A stretch of DNA of 32,169 nucleotides, taken from GCA-002688135 sp964536565 (GTDB lineage Bacteria > Patescibacteriota > Patescibacteriia > Magasanikbacterales > GCA-002688135). Of this stretch, positions 17,501-23,731 are shown piece by piece (the first letter of the stretch is position 1; every line of letters starts with the position of its first letter). A model generated the notes under the pieces. It did no database searches. It saw nothing but the letters and a program-made list of their open reading frames with translations, and was not told where the DNA came from. The translations under genes and the position numbers were made by a program. The stretch is taken from contig CAZHXK010000004.1 of the NCBI GenBank assembly GCA_964536565.1, positions 1 to 32,169 on the forward strand. The letters are read 5' to 3'.

Positions 17501-17685
17501 TAATTGATGCAGATGAAAAAGGTATTATGCAGGAAGAAGCTGCGAATCTTATATTGCATGTGTATAATGAAGATGGTGATGAAGTTCAGACGGTGTATGG
17601 GGCAAAAAGTCCAAGTGCGAATATGGCGCATTTCCAGCTATTTAGTAATGACGGTGTTGTATTTACTCCTGTAGGTCATAATTAA
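8512..17685 (+). CDS. Giant surface protein: pilin-like head, IPT/TIG, Cys-rich DUF4215 repeats, pseudopilin-like module
   Basis: 3057 residues. Head: signal peptide to Ala30, two membrane helices (about 53-126) around YGGFVWMTAGGDPEKV, closely matching the preceding gene, then a Gly/Asn linker (127-152). Body, by eye: about four IPT/TIG beta-sandwiches (445-545, 553-640, 644-735, 742-820; for example GDMITIIGNGFG); Ig-like segments near 1147 and 1669; four DUF4215-type Cys repeats (1369-1564, pattern CGNG-GE-CDDGN-GDGCSS-C); a possible PsbP-like domain (about 2043-2167); a GspG-like pseudopilin C-terminal stretch (2232-2343, SDLRTITNELEVYYLDQNSYP region); at least six further CG-G-CD Cys motifs (2380-2763); a Cys-poor C-terminal domain (2764-3057). 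It is probably a long calcium- and disulfide-stabilised fibre anchored by its head. No catalytic motif was seen. A function in attachment to a host or partner cell is inference only. Confidence 0.88.
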   Translation: MNTRAKSYVLMATGLIGLFGVFMVGGDVLAQPLTEAELGLSGFEESGLSSEPLTLIIARMIRNFMALLGVVSVGFVVYGGFVWMTAGGDPEKVTSAKKILLNSVIGMAIILSSFGIASFIIGALVSGTTGGGTGNDGNGNGGGNGGPLGGGNAMVVQLPANTKAGFIDQFTFYFFKNLNQPIAVDLNSIVLGQTMLFFQNGVPVDVDVVSEANTLVLKVKEEKEFECPANSKGKTHCFANDGTFEIVFTDGFGGVAGVDGSQLSCTSAFPCKGSWVIGNIDDATPPTGMIQKLTMKGGKIFFGGDGVPVGSEFDGEGSGFDDLELKDVTIFKDDSLLMKIPIQPNASGYYPASSMFNFPFETKGMQIKTAHEVGLKLSDTSNNEADGFGLAYTTVGAHCVNDVQDEDEEDVDCGGASCLACDTNACTDDSQCQSGACNDAGICVDSPVIQGVFLNNGAKGNYVTLVGKGFGNTKVAGDEVLFAGGSDKGIADIVSCPLDGTLRWTDTEIVMEIPDLALGDDYVVRVSRAGGTFDTTKTAPGPLLPDFEINEIVRPSIACVHPVDDITFGSPLDVYGKNFGNPQGANSTISVGPIAVAPSKWSNSRVSIAVPSVSVGKQSVVLERAGQSSNPVNIDVIGLDEYNTPVVGSVFPADGKRGDMITIIGNGFGLNNGTVFFGDGLTLADTDLPQQCSEAAAWTDTKIIVKIPTDIAFGDQDVRVERIGPVAQSAPYPYVVFEGEPSPNLCSASPASGPVGTSLSLAGELFGNDVGSIEVGDAGVSSIGSWADSEIQSAVVPSGSASGNIIVSDTEGLESNPIPFIINDCQVDGCVVSGNICCTVGTAIGACVEPTETCPGLSGEVTAAYEWIFSTGKIPVIPALVNQCGVGLLPSPAPTNVRNGGDDVCINAAVTGVFNIQVKDVVYEKDIIIQKCTSEGDDVCETVEAEAVAASLSMEDSDTSFAIGPTEDLFASSTYRVTLSNSIVSVPEEGDPIHMAKDVSCASVPGLVGEPSDCFTFTTSPLDEKCSVESVLVNPGFHQVSDIGPLLQGAPPEGNTDLFEWTSHGIGADVCVALDTAGEAWGWSTEGDFSGSAAVNPLGGTKSHKSGGTAHEALPPSELVQIQAEYTNPDDTKVSSQADLSITQEAPYVIGQGPECSLACINGQIHVEFNTLMRTSVMAGNTKVYPCFDESCKTVKASVSSGTQYQDLQQIQTSKGLISVASDVLMMTNPSDLLPSTWYKAVIQGGDSGVKSAFGLPLTQTNDGDNFSWKFRTRDSDDPCVVTQVDMVPVSATVKAQGQTASYMAVPRTEADACDPNGQKLNGWSYDWNWTVDDADVGLLVDDGVDSGVTQPWCNAAGQLSGSNPVPAVCGDGNAINDFEDCDDGNLEDGDGCSSHCLNEGISTTTNEDGEVFSDELCGNANPAASVAEYVSSINNIWIDAGEECDDGNLIDNDGCSSQCLNEGSGAGGVVCGNGDIGPGEDCDDGNTSPGDGCSGICLYEGSPQLNLACSTVTSFSTSADIASCSGNVLFAACGNGVNEAGEACDDGNVLDGDGCSSNCLFENPTAQQNVCTPVSTSDGKIDPVQTVISVGAGVVNAQMLQLTGVHAQPAGSSVVGDADFALQCGYQPLENCAAAIGESDSEYGVSTNSCCLARPDIDYAYPEGVNVCLNTAIFVDVNKKIDIDSLEGNVALYDSHCTPGETPFIVADVLGSETSTWYAHAWGSMKRMALSFVYDVAYAITLVDLPPELDGEFCEADVSGLVATVDIADQITELPDGTTATIPGGTRVYFNLTELLDPEEAYMMVLAGGENGVRSTDGVPMYQGSHSIGTWFTTTQSEEPCVIDSVTINPKTTTLSTFDNVNEHFVAEATTKDGADLVQIPDVYAWDWSWQLLDQDPDNVLNFASAYQNVESAVDIQRIVGHNDINGSGVVAAGVEITADIVTGTQGQTFDDTAEVEVYLCENAWPPPSEHQWGGVTDFLHGFADASYYPEFKEMNDFMLKSAFGQSFDLGPLRTNFAFKYCRDQGAAQDTSDDLPALIPLVISNPPNSQTTLKEFFFSPDVFGNKDVIGIRVEKNLDHLPLLEWYESRGFQGNPTPTTIDGFPALQDGRTVYVSGVNATTPVNGLFITDARTNVYVIGYNQGAQPVTLTIFQQIIENFELMVNSFSSGGRCFNDHNTTGLVGQRDYNTEEPYVKNNSEWVSCESVVDCSAFSPVDGDHTIRCSNVKSALVRDLVRLSDLRTITNELEVYYLDQNSYPTLSSGSFIPGRSVSTWGSWQSNLGNNLGTALPLDPLNSHTACDDPNAEQSTCWNSLEQTYSCPAGSHVYEYQMTAGGQSYQLRTDFELPSSLWTDYDIDNPQWVTSNACTGQSLGAAAVPVCGNGLIEAGEQCDPSGITKTEDLFNVPGEIETLTSICSSSCQWQPQGSASYSACGNGIIDEEYDEVCDDGLKNGTYGFCDSGCNGVVACGDGVIQDFASGGPEVCEFPVRCSGDESFLCSLNAGDGCTQNRTDTELLYSDWELYSGCTYSFEYKSGVGTHSFDCGSCQTVSGTSWALKQADSCNWDCREFGLYCGDNIVNGNEECDAGVGGGVVSESCVLPSGVGGQKSVECTSECMWEREETVGICPTCPVISFPLTIEGAACEEGAPGAGPQEEVFDGCGDGNSDEGEECDLGAQNALSCNAPYGNPANICTFCHVDTCALEAASGPFCGDEVLNGDEECDAAAIKGGASTACVNLGYEYGTPTCNNVCTGYTEEGCQYCSYSESPIAGGTRVRGLFRNPAALNSAEAKFTDADELEIKYEGEFISGGVKTVDGAVEVYLSYGETDSGAPACSLYDLEVWEVGLPYLVDTIPNFVSDGQNYDFRRLYPTHQHAEYTTLLFVVEWDKPLKNVDVAMKIYGIPENMDEVSKHTPLVDASDSFKDGYKNDPQRCFGINGDPGSLDAPLSCAEADGLYASLLYDNDGSEFGFESFAVVRPQADSDSIVLGSASDYTFTVIDADEKGIMQEEAANLILHVYNEDGDEVQTVYGAKSPSANMAHFQLFSNDGVVFTPVGHN
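12616..13203 (+). repeat. Four-copy Cys-rich DUF4215-type repeat block inside the giant gene
   Basis: Copies begin near 12616, 12760, 12922 and 13108. Each encodes C-G-N/D-G, then E-x-C-D-D-G-N, then D-G-C-S-S-x-C-L. Copy 2 carries an insertion of about 16 residues after its first CGN. Six looser relatives occur at about 15651, 15808, 15913, 16228, 16489 and 16639. Six-cysteine modules of this type are known from large secreted proteins of Myxobacteria, CPR and some eukaryotes. Confidence 0.8.
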
Positions 17686-17688
17686 CTT

Positions 17689-18165
17689 ATGGATCCAGAA
17701 GAAACACATAATTCGCCAATAGTAACTCCTGATTCGTCTCGTACGATTCGAATCTCGTTTATTTATTTTGGTGTTGTTATTTTGGTTAGTTTGATTGGTT
17801 TTGGTATTTATTCTGTATTTTTTTTCGGGCCTGATGATGGGGGTAATGTAACATCGCGTTCTTTTGGGGTAACATCTGTTTCGGTGCCATCTGGTCCGAA
17901 TGTGTCAGAAGTTTCTGATGAACAGATGAAACAAGCTGAAGCGGGTGTTGCTGAGATACGTGCGTACTGGAAGGATCAGGGTGATGCAGATATAGATGGA
18001 TTATTGGATGAGCAAGAGGCAGTATTAGGAACTGATCCGAATAATAATGACACAGACGGTGACGGATTAAATGACCGGCTTGAGGTTGAGGTGAAGGGAA
18101 CTGATCCATTGAATGCAGATACAGATGGCGATGGAATTTCCGATTGGAATGATAACGATAACTAA
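17689..18165 (+). CDS. Single-pass membrane protein with thrombospondin type-3 repeats
   Basis: 158 residues. A short cytoplasmic N-terminus, one membrane helix (about 22-46, ISFIYFGVVILVSLIGFGIY), a Ser/Val-rich spacer, then thrombospondin type-3 calcium motifs from about residue 100 to the end. They appear as DADIDGLLDEQE, NDTDGDGLNDRLE and ADTDGDGISDWND, the regular Asp-x-Asp-x-Asp-Gly pattern. Such repeats bind calcium and stiffen extracellular linkers. It starts three bases after the giant gene's stop, so the two are almost surely co-transcribed. It ends right after its last repeat. It could be an anchor or partner for the giant protein; that is inferred from position only. Confidence 0.85.
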   Translation: MDPEETHNSPIVTPDSSRTIRISFIYFGVVILVSLIGFGIYSVFFFGPDDGGNVTSRSFGVTSVSVPSGPNVSEVSDEQMKQAEAGVAEIRAYWKDQGDADIDGLLDEQEAVLGTDPNNNDTDGDGLNDRLEVEVKGTDPLNADTDGDGISDWNDNDN

Positions 18166-18182
18166 GCAATTAATATATTTGT

Positions 18183-19154
18183 ATGTCAGATTTTGTACCA
18201 CCAAATTTACCCATGGGAGATGAGCCAGATGACTTGCTTAGTGGATCTGATGATTCAGTCGGAAGTGCTGGGCCTCCAGCTCCGCTTGTTCCACCAGTAG
18301 CGCCATCTACGCCACCACCTCGTTCTCGTGCTTCAATGTCCACTGGTAAAACGCCTGCTCCGCGTGCGTCGGCGCCTGTACCAAAACCCACATCAGCACC
18401 ACGTTCTCAACCAGCTCCTGTGGCGTCAGAAGATGTACCTGCACCTAAAAATCAACCGAATGCCGAACCAGTCTCTGGTGGTGTGAAGGTGTTGGGCGGG
18501 AAGGTAGTTGATGCGCCAAGTGCTTTGGATGCTGGGTTGATGAAAGCTAAAAGACCTTCTGCGCAGCCTGTGCCTCAAGAAACACAAACGGTTCCAACGG
18601 ATGCTCTTGCTCCAGGAACACCAGCTTCTCAGCCCGCGCCATTGCAAGAGTCTTTCATCATGCGACATAAGCTGTTGGTTGGTTTGGTACTATTTTTATT
18701 ACTCGCTTCGATTGTGCTTGGAGGTCTGTCATTATTTTTGAGAGATAGTGTTGAGGTGGAGGAGCGATTGGCGGATAAGTTGAAACCAACGATAGAACAG
18801 CCTGTAGATGAGGTTGAGGTTCCAGTTGATCCCGTTGTTGAGCCGGATACCGATATTGTACTTCCTGATGAGAAAATTATAGAACCAGAAAAATCACCAG
18901 AAGAATCTGTTGAGGAGTTGATTAATGATCCGGATGGTGATGGATTAACAACAACAAAAGAGTTGCTGGCGGGAACAGATCCGAATCGGTCTGATACAGA
19001 TGATGACGGATTAACAGATAAAGAAGAGTTGAATATTTGGAAGACAGATCCGCTTGATGCCGACACAGATGATGATACATTTGCTGATGGTGATGAGGTT
19101 CGACATGGATTTAATCCGCTGGGAGATGGTCGTCTTTTCGATGTGCCACAGTAA
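18183..19154 (+). CDS. Membrane protein: Pro/Ala-rich cytoplasmic region, one helix, thrombospondin type-3 repeats
   Basis: 323 residues. The first 160 are rich in Pro, Ala, Ser and Val and look disordered. A membrane helix follows (about 161-186, LLVGLVLFLLLASIVLGGL), then an acidic Pro/Val/Glu spacer (about 195-245). Type-3 calcium repeats occupy 250-312 (DPDGDGLTTTKE, SDTDDDGLTDKEE, ADTDDDTFADGDE). Topology by charge is N-terminus inside, repeats outside. It lies 17 bases after the 158-residue gene and shares its architecture, so it looks like an enlarged relative. It is the last gene before a new promoter at 19158. Confidence 0.83.
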   Translation: MSDFVPPNLPMGDEPDDLLSGSDDSVGSAGPPAPLVPPVAPSTPPPRSRASMSTGKTPAPRASAPVPKPTSAPRSQPAPVASEDVPAPKNQPNAEPVSGGVKVLGGKVVDAPSALDAGLMKAKRPSAQPVPQETQTVPTDALAPGTPASQPAPLQESFIMRHKLLVGLVLFLLLASIVLGGLSLFLRDSVEVEERLADKLKPTIEQPVDEVEVPVDPVVEPDTDIVLPDEKIIEPEKSPEESVEELINDPDGDGLTTTKELLAGTDPNRSDTDDDGLTDKEELNIWKTDPLDADTDDDTFADGDEVRHGFNPLGDGRLFDVPQ

Positions 19155-19157
19155 TTG

Positions 19158-19341
19158 TGATATAATGAGCGTATTGTAATAGACTTGTTGGCACAGAACC
19201 TTTGACCACAATTAGCACTTTTTGGTCAAAATCCACTCAGCGTTTTTTAGTTATACGTGACATATGCTTAAAACGTATTCGAAGATTTTGTCTTAAAAAT
19301 TGAAAATTTTGGCCTAAAGTTTATGTGCCAAAAGGCCTAAT
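19158..19341 (+). promoter_or_regulatory. Extended -10 promoter and hairpin-rich leader of the 395-residue gene
   Basis: TGA-TATAAT (TATAAT 19161-19166) starts a leader of about 170 bases, unusually long for this window. It contains a perfect 8-bp stem TTTGACCA / TGGTCAAA (19201-19208 with 19223-19230). Close to the start codon a second stem reads TTTTGGC / GCCAAAA (about 19308-19314 with 19328-19334). No good ribosome binding site precedes ATG 19342. A regulatory leader is plausible; no known riboswitch was recognised. Confidence 0.5.
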
Positions 19342-20529
19342 ATGTTTGATAAGAAAAAGGATGCAAAATCGAAAGGAATCGATAAGCCCGAGTCTCAGGA
19401 ACCTGAGGTTTTGAAGGCTGTCAAAGTTCACACTATTCCTAAGGAGTTTTATGATGGGGGATTGGGTCAGGGAAAAGCGCATCCACCAGAGGCAAAGAAG
19501 GTTGCTGTAAAAAAACCTGAAGTGAAAAAACCTCAACAACCTAAACAGCCGGTTCCGATGGTTGCAAAAAAACCACCTGAAAATGCTCAGCTTACAACGA
19601 CGAAGTCTGGTATTAATGTGTGGGTGCTTGTGGGAGGTGTGATTTTTTTCATGGTACTCTTTGCGCTCGTTGCGTACGTGTATCTTGTGGTACTTAAGAA
19701 AGATTCAGCGCCAGAGCCGATTGTTATAGCGCCGATTGTTGAAACTCCAATTATAGATGAACCGATCATTGAGCCTATTATCGATGAACCAATTGATGAG
19801 CCAGAGATTGTGATTCCAGAATACCCGATTGGTTTACGTGATTACGTTCTTGCTCCAGATACAGACTTAGATCAGCTGAGTGATACGGAGGAAGCTGAGA
19901 TTTACAAATCAAATCCAAATCGTCCTGATGATGATAGCGATGGATTTATCGATGGACATGAGGTTTTTCATGTGTATGACCCGTCAAAATTTCAACCTTC
20001 TGATTTAGTTGATAGTGGGTTGGTTAAAACGTCGGTTAATACGGTATTTGGATACGAGGTGTTTTATCCATCGACATGGTCGCGTGATTTACTTGATGCA
20101 GATGGAACTGATGTGCTATTCACGTCTGCTGGTGGTGAGTATATAGAAATTATCGTCCATCCTAATCGTGAGGATGCTACGTTAAGTGCGTGGTATTTAG
20201 AACGTGCGCCAAAAGTTACGTCGTCTCAGACAAAAAATGTAGCCACAAAGGGTGGCTTGCAGGGACTGCTTTCCCCTGATGGATTGAGCATGTTTATCGC
20301 TCGAGGAGAGTTGGTGTATGAGTTGCGATACGATATTGGCGTCAGAACGGATGCGCAGTTTATGCGTACGTTTGTGATGATGCAGAATAGTTTGTCATTT
20401 ACGACTGATCCGTTATACACGCCCGAGAAGCAGGAGTCTGTTGTTCCTGAGCCAGAGATCGATCTGGGTGAACCCATGGCAGATGAGGGTGTAGATGTTG
20501 ATGCCAGCGTGATTGATGAAACTCCGTAA
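19342..20529 (+). CDS. Membrane-anchored protein with calcium motif and PsbP-like domain
   Basis: 395 residues. A Lys/Pro-rich cytoplasmic N-terminus (VKKPEVKKPQQPKQP) precedes one membrane helix (about 91-118). Then come a striking Ile/Pro/Glu-rich spacer (IIDEPIIEPIIDEP, about 128-160) and a degenerate thrombospondin type-3 segment (173-215, DTDLDQLSDTEE, DDDSDGFIDGHE). Residues 226-352 form a globular domain (VFGYEVFYPSTWSRDLL through RTFVMMQNSLSF) resembling PsbP/Mog1-like folds in CPR surface proteins; that likeness is by eye only. The C-terminus is acidic. It has its own promoter but continues the theme of the four genes before it. ybeY follows after one base. Confidence 0.82.
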   Translation: MFDKKKDAKSKGIDKPESQEPEVLKAVKVHTIPKEFYDGGLGQGKAHPPEAKKVAVKKPEVKKPQQPKQPVPMVAKKPPENAQLTTTKSGINVWVLVGGVIFFMVLFALVAYVYLVVLKKDSAPEPIVIAPIVETPIIDEPIIEPIIDEPIDEPEIVIPEYPIGLRDYVLAPDTDLDQLSDTEEAEIYKSNPNRPDDDSDGFIDGHEVFHVYDPSKFQPSDLVDSGLVKTSVNTVFGYEVFYPSTWSRDLLDADGTDVLFTSAGGEYIEIIVHPNREDATLSAWYLERAPKVTSSQTKNVATKGGLQGLLSPDGLSMFIARGELVYELRYDIGVRTDAQFMRTFVMMQNSLSFTTDPLYTPEKQESVVPEPEIDLGEPMADEGVDVDASVIDETP

Positions 20530-20530
20530 T

Positions 20531-20980
20531 ATGATAGATGTTCATGTGTCGTATGGTTCGATGTCTGTTCGTTTTGCATATACATGGGTCGAGAAGGTTG
20601 TTCGTCAGATTGCGAAACAAGAGAAGGTGAAAAGAGGATCTGTTGGTGTGAGGTTTGTTCCGAATGCTGAGATTAAGAAACTTAATAAGACCTATCGACA
20701 AAAGAATAAGCCAACTGATGTGTTATCTTTTACGACTGATGGCATTGGTGGGGACGACATAGGTGATATTATTGTGAGTGTTGAGTTTGTACAAAAACTA
20801 TTAAAATCATCTTCAGATAGACTTGGGGATCATGTGGGAATGCTTCTAATTCACGGGTTTTTACATATTATTGGATACGATCATGAGAAACGATCCGAGG
20901 CAAAAATTATGTGGGAAAAGCAGGATCGCGCAGCGAACACATTAGGTGTACACAGGATAGCATTTGAAGATTTCGGCTAA
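20531..20980 (+). CDS. ybeY: Endoribonuclease YbeY (rRNA maturation)
   Basis: Zinc-dependent RNase needed for 16S rRNA 3'-end processing and ribosome quality control. The 149-residue product has the family signature HGFLHIIGYDH near residues 114-124, whose three histidines bind the metal, and the upstream NKTYRQKNKPTDVLSF motif. The start at 20531 (MIDVHV) agrees with the family's usual N-terminus. Longer readings from 20513 or 20516 would overlap the end of the preceding gene by a few codons. There is no strong ribosome binding site; translation probably couples to the upstream gene, whose stop is one base away. ftsA follows after 22 bases. Confidence 0.95.
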   Translation: MIDVHVSYGSMSVRFAYTWVEKVVRQIAKQEKVKRGSVGVRFVPNAEIKKLNKTYRQKNKPTDVLSFTTDGIGGDDIGDIIVSVEFVQKLLKSSSDRLGDHVGMLLIHGFLHIIGYDHEKRSEAKIMWEKQDRAANTLGVHRIAFEDFG

Positions 20981-21002
20981 AGGTTATACGATACAGATTA
21001 CT

Positions 21003-22271
21003 ATGGGACGAAACGCTGGTGAAGATATCATTGCTGGACTCGATTTGGGCTCAACCGCGATACGTATGGTTGTTGGTCAGATGCTCGAGCAGGGAGGCTC
21101 CGAAGGCCTTCATATTTTAGGTATGGTTGAGGTTCCGTCTGAAGGAATTCATAAAGGCGTTATTACGAGTATTGAAGATGCGGTTTCATCCACGAGTGCC
21201 TGCCTAGAGAAGATTGAGCGTGCTGTTGGTTTGCCCATCGAGCATGTATGGGTTGGGGTGAATGGTCATCATGTGCTTACCGATATATCTCAAGGTGTGG
21301 TGGCGATTTCTCATCCGAATGGTGAGATTACTGAAGATGATGTTGAGCGTGTCGTTGATGCGGCTCGTACAGTTGCAACACCCATGAACTATGAAATTCT
21401 TCATGTCATTCCACGCTACTTTAGTGTTGATGGAGGTTCGCCGGTGAAGGATCCTGTTTCGATGAGTGGTGTGCGTCTTGAGGTGGACACACATATTATT
21501 CAGGGTTCGTCCGGTCATATTAAGAACCTTACAAAAACGGTGTATCGAACGGGTTCTGATATTGATGACCTGGTTTTGTCGATTTTGGCAGCGAGCGAGG
21601 TTGTTGTGTCTGAGCGGGCTCGAGACATGGGATGTGTGATTATTGATATTGGTGGTTCAACGACGTCCATGATTGTTATTGAAGATGGGGACGTGATTCA
21701 TACGGCGTTTATTCCCATTGGATCAGAACATATTACTCAGGATATTGCGATTGGTTTGAAGACATCTATTGATGTTGCTGAGCGATTGAAAATTTTTGGT
21801 GGAACATGTGTGACAAAGGGATTGACGAAGCGCGATGTCATGAACTTATCAGAATTCGGAGCTCAGGCTGATGAAGAAATTTCTCGAAAGTTGCTGGCTC
21901 AAATTATTGAGGCTCGAGTAGAGGAAATTTTGGAGAAGGTAGGGGCTGAGTTAAAATCTGTAGGTCGTGCTGGTGTATTGCCTGCTGGTGCGGTATTTGT
22001 TGGTGGTGGATCTAAATTACATGGTCTGATTGACCTAGCTAAGAGGGAATTGAGGTTGCCTGCAGCACTTGGTTATCCTTTAAATATTACGAGCGTGACT
22101 GAGAAAATTAATGATGTGTCTTTTGCAACAGCTATTGGTTTGGTGAAATGGGGTGCTGATATTCAGGCGGATATGCCGTCGGGAAAATGGCATACGATCA
22201 TGTCACAGCTTAATGCATCCAAAACTGTTGCGACAAATGTGAGAAAGTGGATGAAGAGTTTGTTGCCGTAG
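21003..22271 (+). CDS. ftsA: Cell division protein FtsA
   Basis: Actin-like ATPase that ties FtsZ filaments to the membrane. Seen: phosphate 1 loop GLDLGSTAIRMVVG at the start, the 1C-domain region (HVWVGVNGHHV), phosphate 2 VIIDIGGSTTSMIVI, the adenosine motif AVFVGGGSKLHGL, and a C-terminal amphipathic helix (NVRKWMKSLLP) that would bind the membrane. Length (422 residues) is normal. ATG 21003 was chosen because GRNAGEDIIAGLDLG is a normal distance from the phosphate loop; an in-frame TTG at 20964 would overlap ybeY. A terminator and a separate ftsZ promoter follow, so ftsA and ftsZ are not simply co-transcribed. Confidence 0.95.
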   Translation: MGRNAGEDIIAGLDLGSTAIRMVVGQMLEQGGSEGLHILGMVEVPSEGIHKGVITSIEDAVSSTSACLEKIERAVGLPIEHVWVGVNGHHVLTDISQGVVAISHPNGEITEDDVERVVDAARTVATPMNYEILHVIPRYFSVDGGSPVKDPVSMSGVRLEVDTHIIQGSSGHIKNLTKTVYRTGSDIDDLVLSILAASEVVVSERARDMGCVIIDIGGSTTSMIVIEDGDVIHTAFIPIGSEHITQDIAIGLKTSIDVAERLKIFGGTCVTKGLTKRDVMNLSEFGAQADEEISRKLLAQIIEARVEEILEKVGAELKSVGRAGVLPAGAVFVGGGSKLHGLIDLAKRELRLPAALGYPLNITSVTEKINDVSFATAIGLVKWGADIQADMPSGKWHTIMSQLNASKTVATNVRKWMKSLLP

Positions 22272-22292
22272 AAGAGTGGAGAGTACGAGGTA

Positions 22293-22312
22293 AGCGCCGA
22301 GAGGCGTTTTTT
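22293..22312 (+). terminator. Short terminator between ftsA and ftsZ
   Basis: Stem AGCGCC / GGCGTT with a GAGA tetraloop, then six T. The stem is short (six pairs, one G-T) but the T-tract is clean. Confidence 0.75.
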
Positions 22313-22329
22313 GTGTCCACATTTTTTGA

Positions 22330-22358
22330 TTGACATGGGAGGTACTGGCGGGTAGCAT
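22330..22358 (+). promoter_or_regulatory. Promoter of ftsZ
   Basis: TTGACA (22330-22335), 17 bases, TAGCAT (22353-22358). It gives a leader of about 70 bases before ATG 22433. Confidence 0.7.
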
Positions 22359-22432
22359 GTGGATAAATAAGTGACACGATGTTGATGATCACATAATGTG
22401 TTCAACTGCAAATTAATTTTCTTTCATCAGTT

Positions 22433-23680
22433 ATGCCAGAAGTTAAACCGACGATTGAGTCGCTCGCAAAAATTAAGGTGGTAGGCGTAGGAGGATCAGG
22501 TGGATCTGCTCTTCAACGTATGATTGCAGCCAACATGAAAGGTGTTGAGTTTGTTGCGATTAATACAGATTTGCAGGCGCTGCATAATTCTAAGGCTGCA
22601 GTGAAGGTTCATATTGGAAAACAGCTGACTAAAGGGTTGGGTGCTGGAATGAATCCTGATGTTGGACGCGCTGCGGCTGAAGAAAATCAAAATGAGATTC
22701 GTGATGTGTTGAAAGGGGCGGATATGGTATTCGTGACATGTGGGCTTGGTGGTGGAACTGGTTCGGGTGCTGGTCCTGTTGTTGCTCAGATTGCTAAAGA
22801 GTTGGGTGCGTTGACGCTTGCAGTAGTGACGAAGCCATTTTCATTTGAACAAGCACAACGAACAGAAATCGCCGAAGCTGCGCATGATCAGTTCATTGAA
22901 CATGTTGATACGATTATTACGATTCATAATGACCGCGTGCTTGAGATTGTTGATGCTAAGACATCGCTACTGGAAGCATTTAAAGTTGTTGATGATGTGT
23001 TGAGACAAGGAGTGCAAGGAATCTCTGAGGTGATTACAACTCCTGCGCTTATCAATGTCGATTTTGCCGATGTACGAACAATTATGAGAGACGCTGGTTC
23101 TGCGCTCATGGGAATGGGTCGAAGTTCTGGTGAAAATCGTGCGGTTGCTGCTGCGAAGGCTGCGATTGCATCGCCACTGCTTGATTTGGATGTTGATGGA
23201 GCGAAAGGAATTTTGTTTATGATTACAGGTGGTCGTGACTTGGGAATGCATGAGGTTTCAGAAGCTGCGAAAATTATTACAGGTTCTGCGGACGACACAG
23301 CAAAAGTTATTTTTGGAGCCAGTATTGATGAGTCCATGAAAGAAGAGGTTCGTATTACGGTTATTGCGACAGGGTTTGGAGATCATAAACCACGAGCATT
23401 ACCTAAGATGGATAATTTGATGTTTGGACGTTCTGCATTTGCCAAGAAACAGGAGACATCACTGCAAGAGGATCGACCTCGTCAAAGTCCAGTATTTGAT
23501 TCACCATTTAAAAATAGAGATGTCGCTCCTGTGATGAACACGGGGCCTGTGCTTCCTACGGCAGATGTGTTCCAGGAAGAGGAGGAAGATGATGTACCAA
23601 CTATGGAAGAAGCGGAAGAACAGGATTCTCAGGAAGAGGATTTGGAGATTCCAGCGTTCTTGAGACGAAAGTTGGGTTAA
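22433..23680 (+). CDS. ftsZ: Cell division GTPase FtsZ
   Basis: Tubulin-like GTPase that forms the division ring. The 415-residue product shows VVGVGGSGGSALQRM at the nucleotide pocket, the tubulin signature GGGTGSGAGP near residue 105, NVDFADVRTIM with the T7-loop catalytic Asp, and RITVIATGF. An acidic disordered linker leads to the conserved C-terminal peptide IPAFLRRK, which binds FtsA. All key residues are present. It is separated from ftsA by a terminator and has its own promoter; a strong terminator follows. Confidence 0.97.
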   Translation: MPEVKPTIESLAKIKVVGVGGSGGSALQRMIAANMKGVEFVAINTDLQALHNSKAAVKVHIGKQLTKGLGAGMNPDVGRAAAEENQNEIRDVLKGADMVFVTCGLGGGTGSGAGPVVAQIAKELGALTLAVVTKPFSFEQAQRTEIAEAAHDQFIEHVDTIITIHNDRVLEIVDAKTSLLEAFKVVDDVLRQGVQGISEVITTPALINVDFADVRTIMRDAGSALMGMGRSSGENRAVAAAKAAIASPLLDLDVDGAKGILFMITGGRDLGMHEVSEAAKIITGSADDTAKVIFGASIDESMKEEVRITVIATGFGDHKPRALPKMDNLMFGRSAFAKKQETSLQEDRPRQSPVFDSPFKNRDVAPVMNTGPVLPTADVFQEEEEDDVPTMEEAEEQDSQEEDLEIPAFLRRKLG

Positions 23681-23693
23681 CACACGGTATGTA

Positions 23694-23718
23694 AAAGTGG
23701 GTTTCTGCCCACTTTTTT
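23694..23718 (+). terminator. Terminator after ftsZ
   Basis: Stem AAAGTGGG / CCCACTTT with a six-base loop, followed by T to 23718. Confidence 0.92.
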
Positions 23719-23731
23719 GATTGGAATAATG

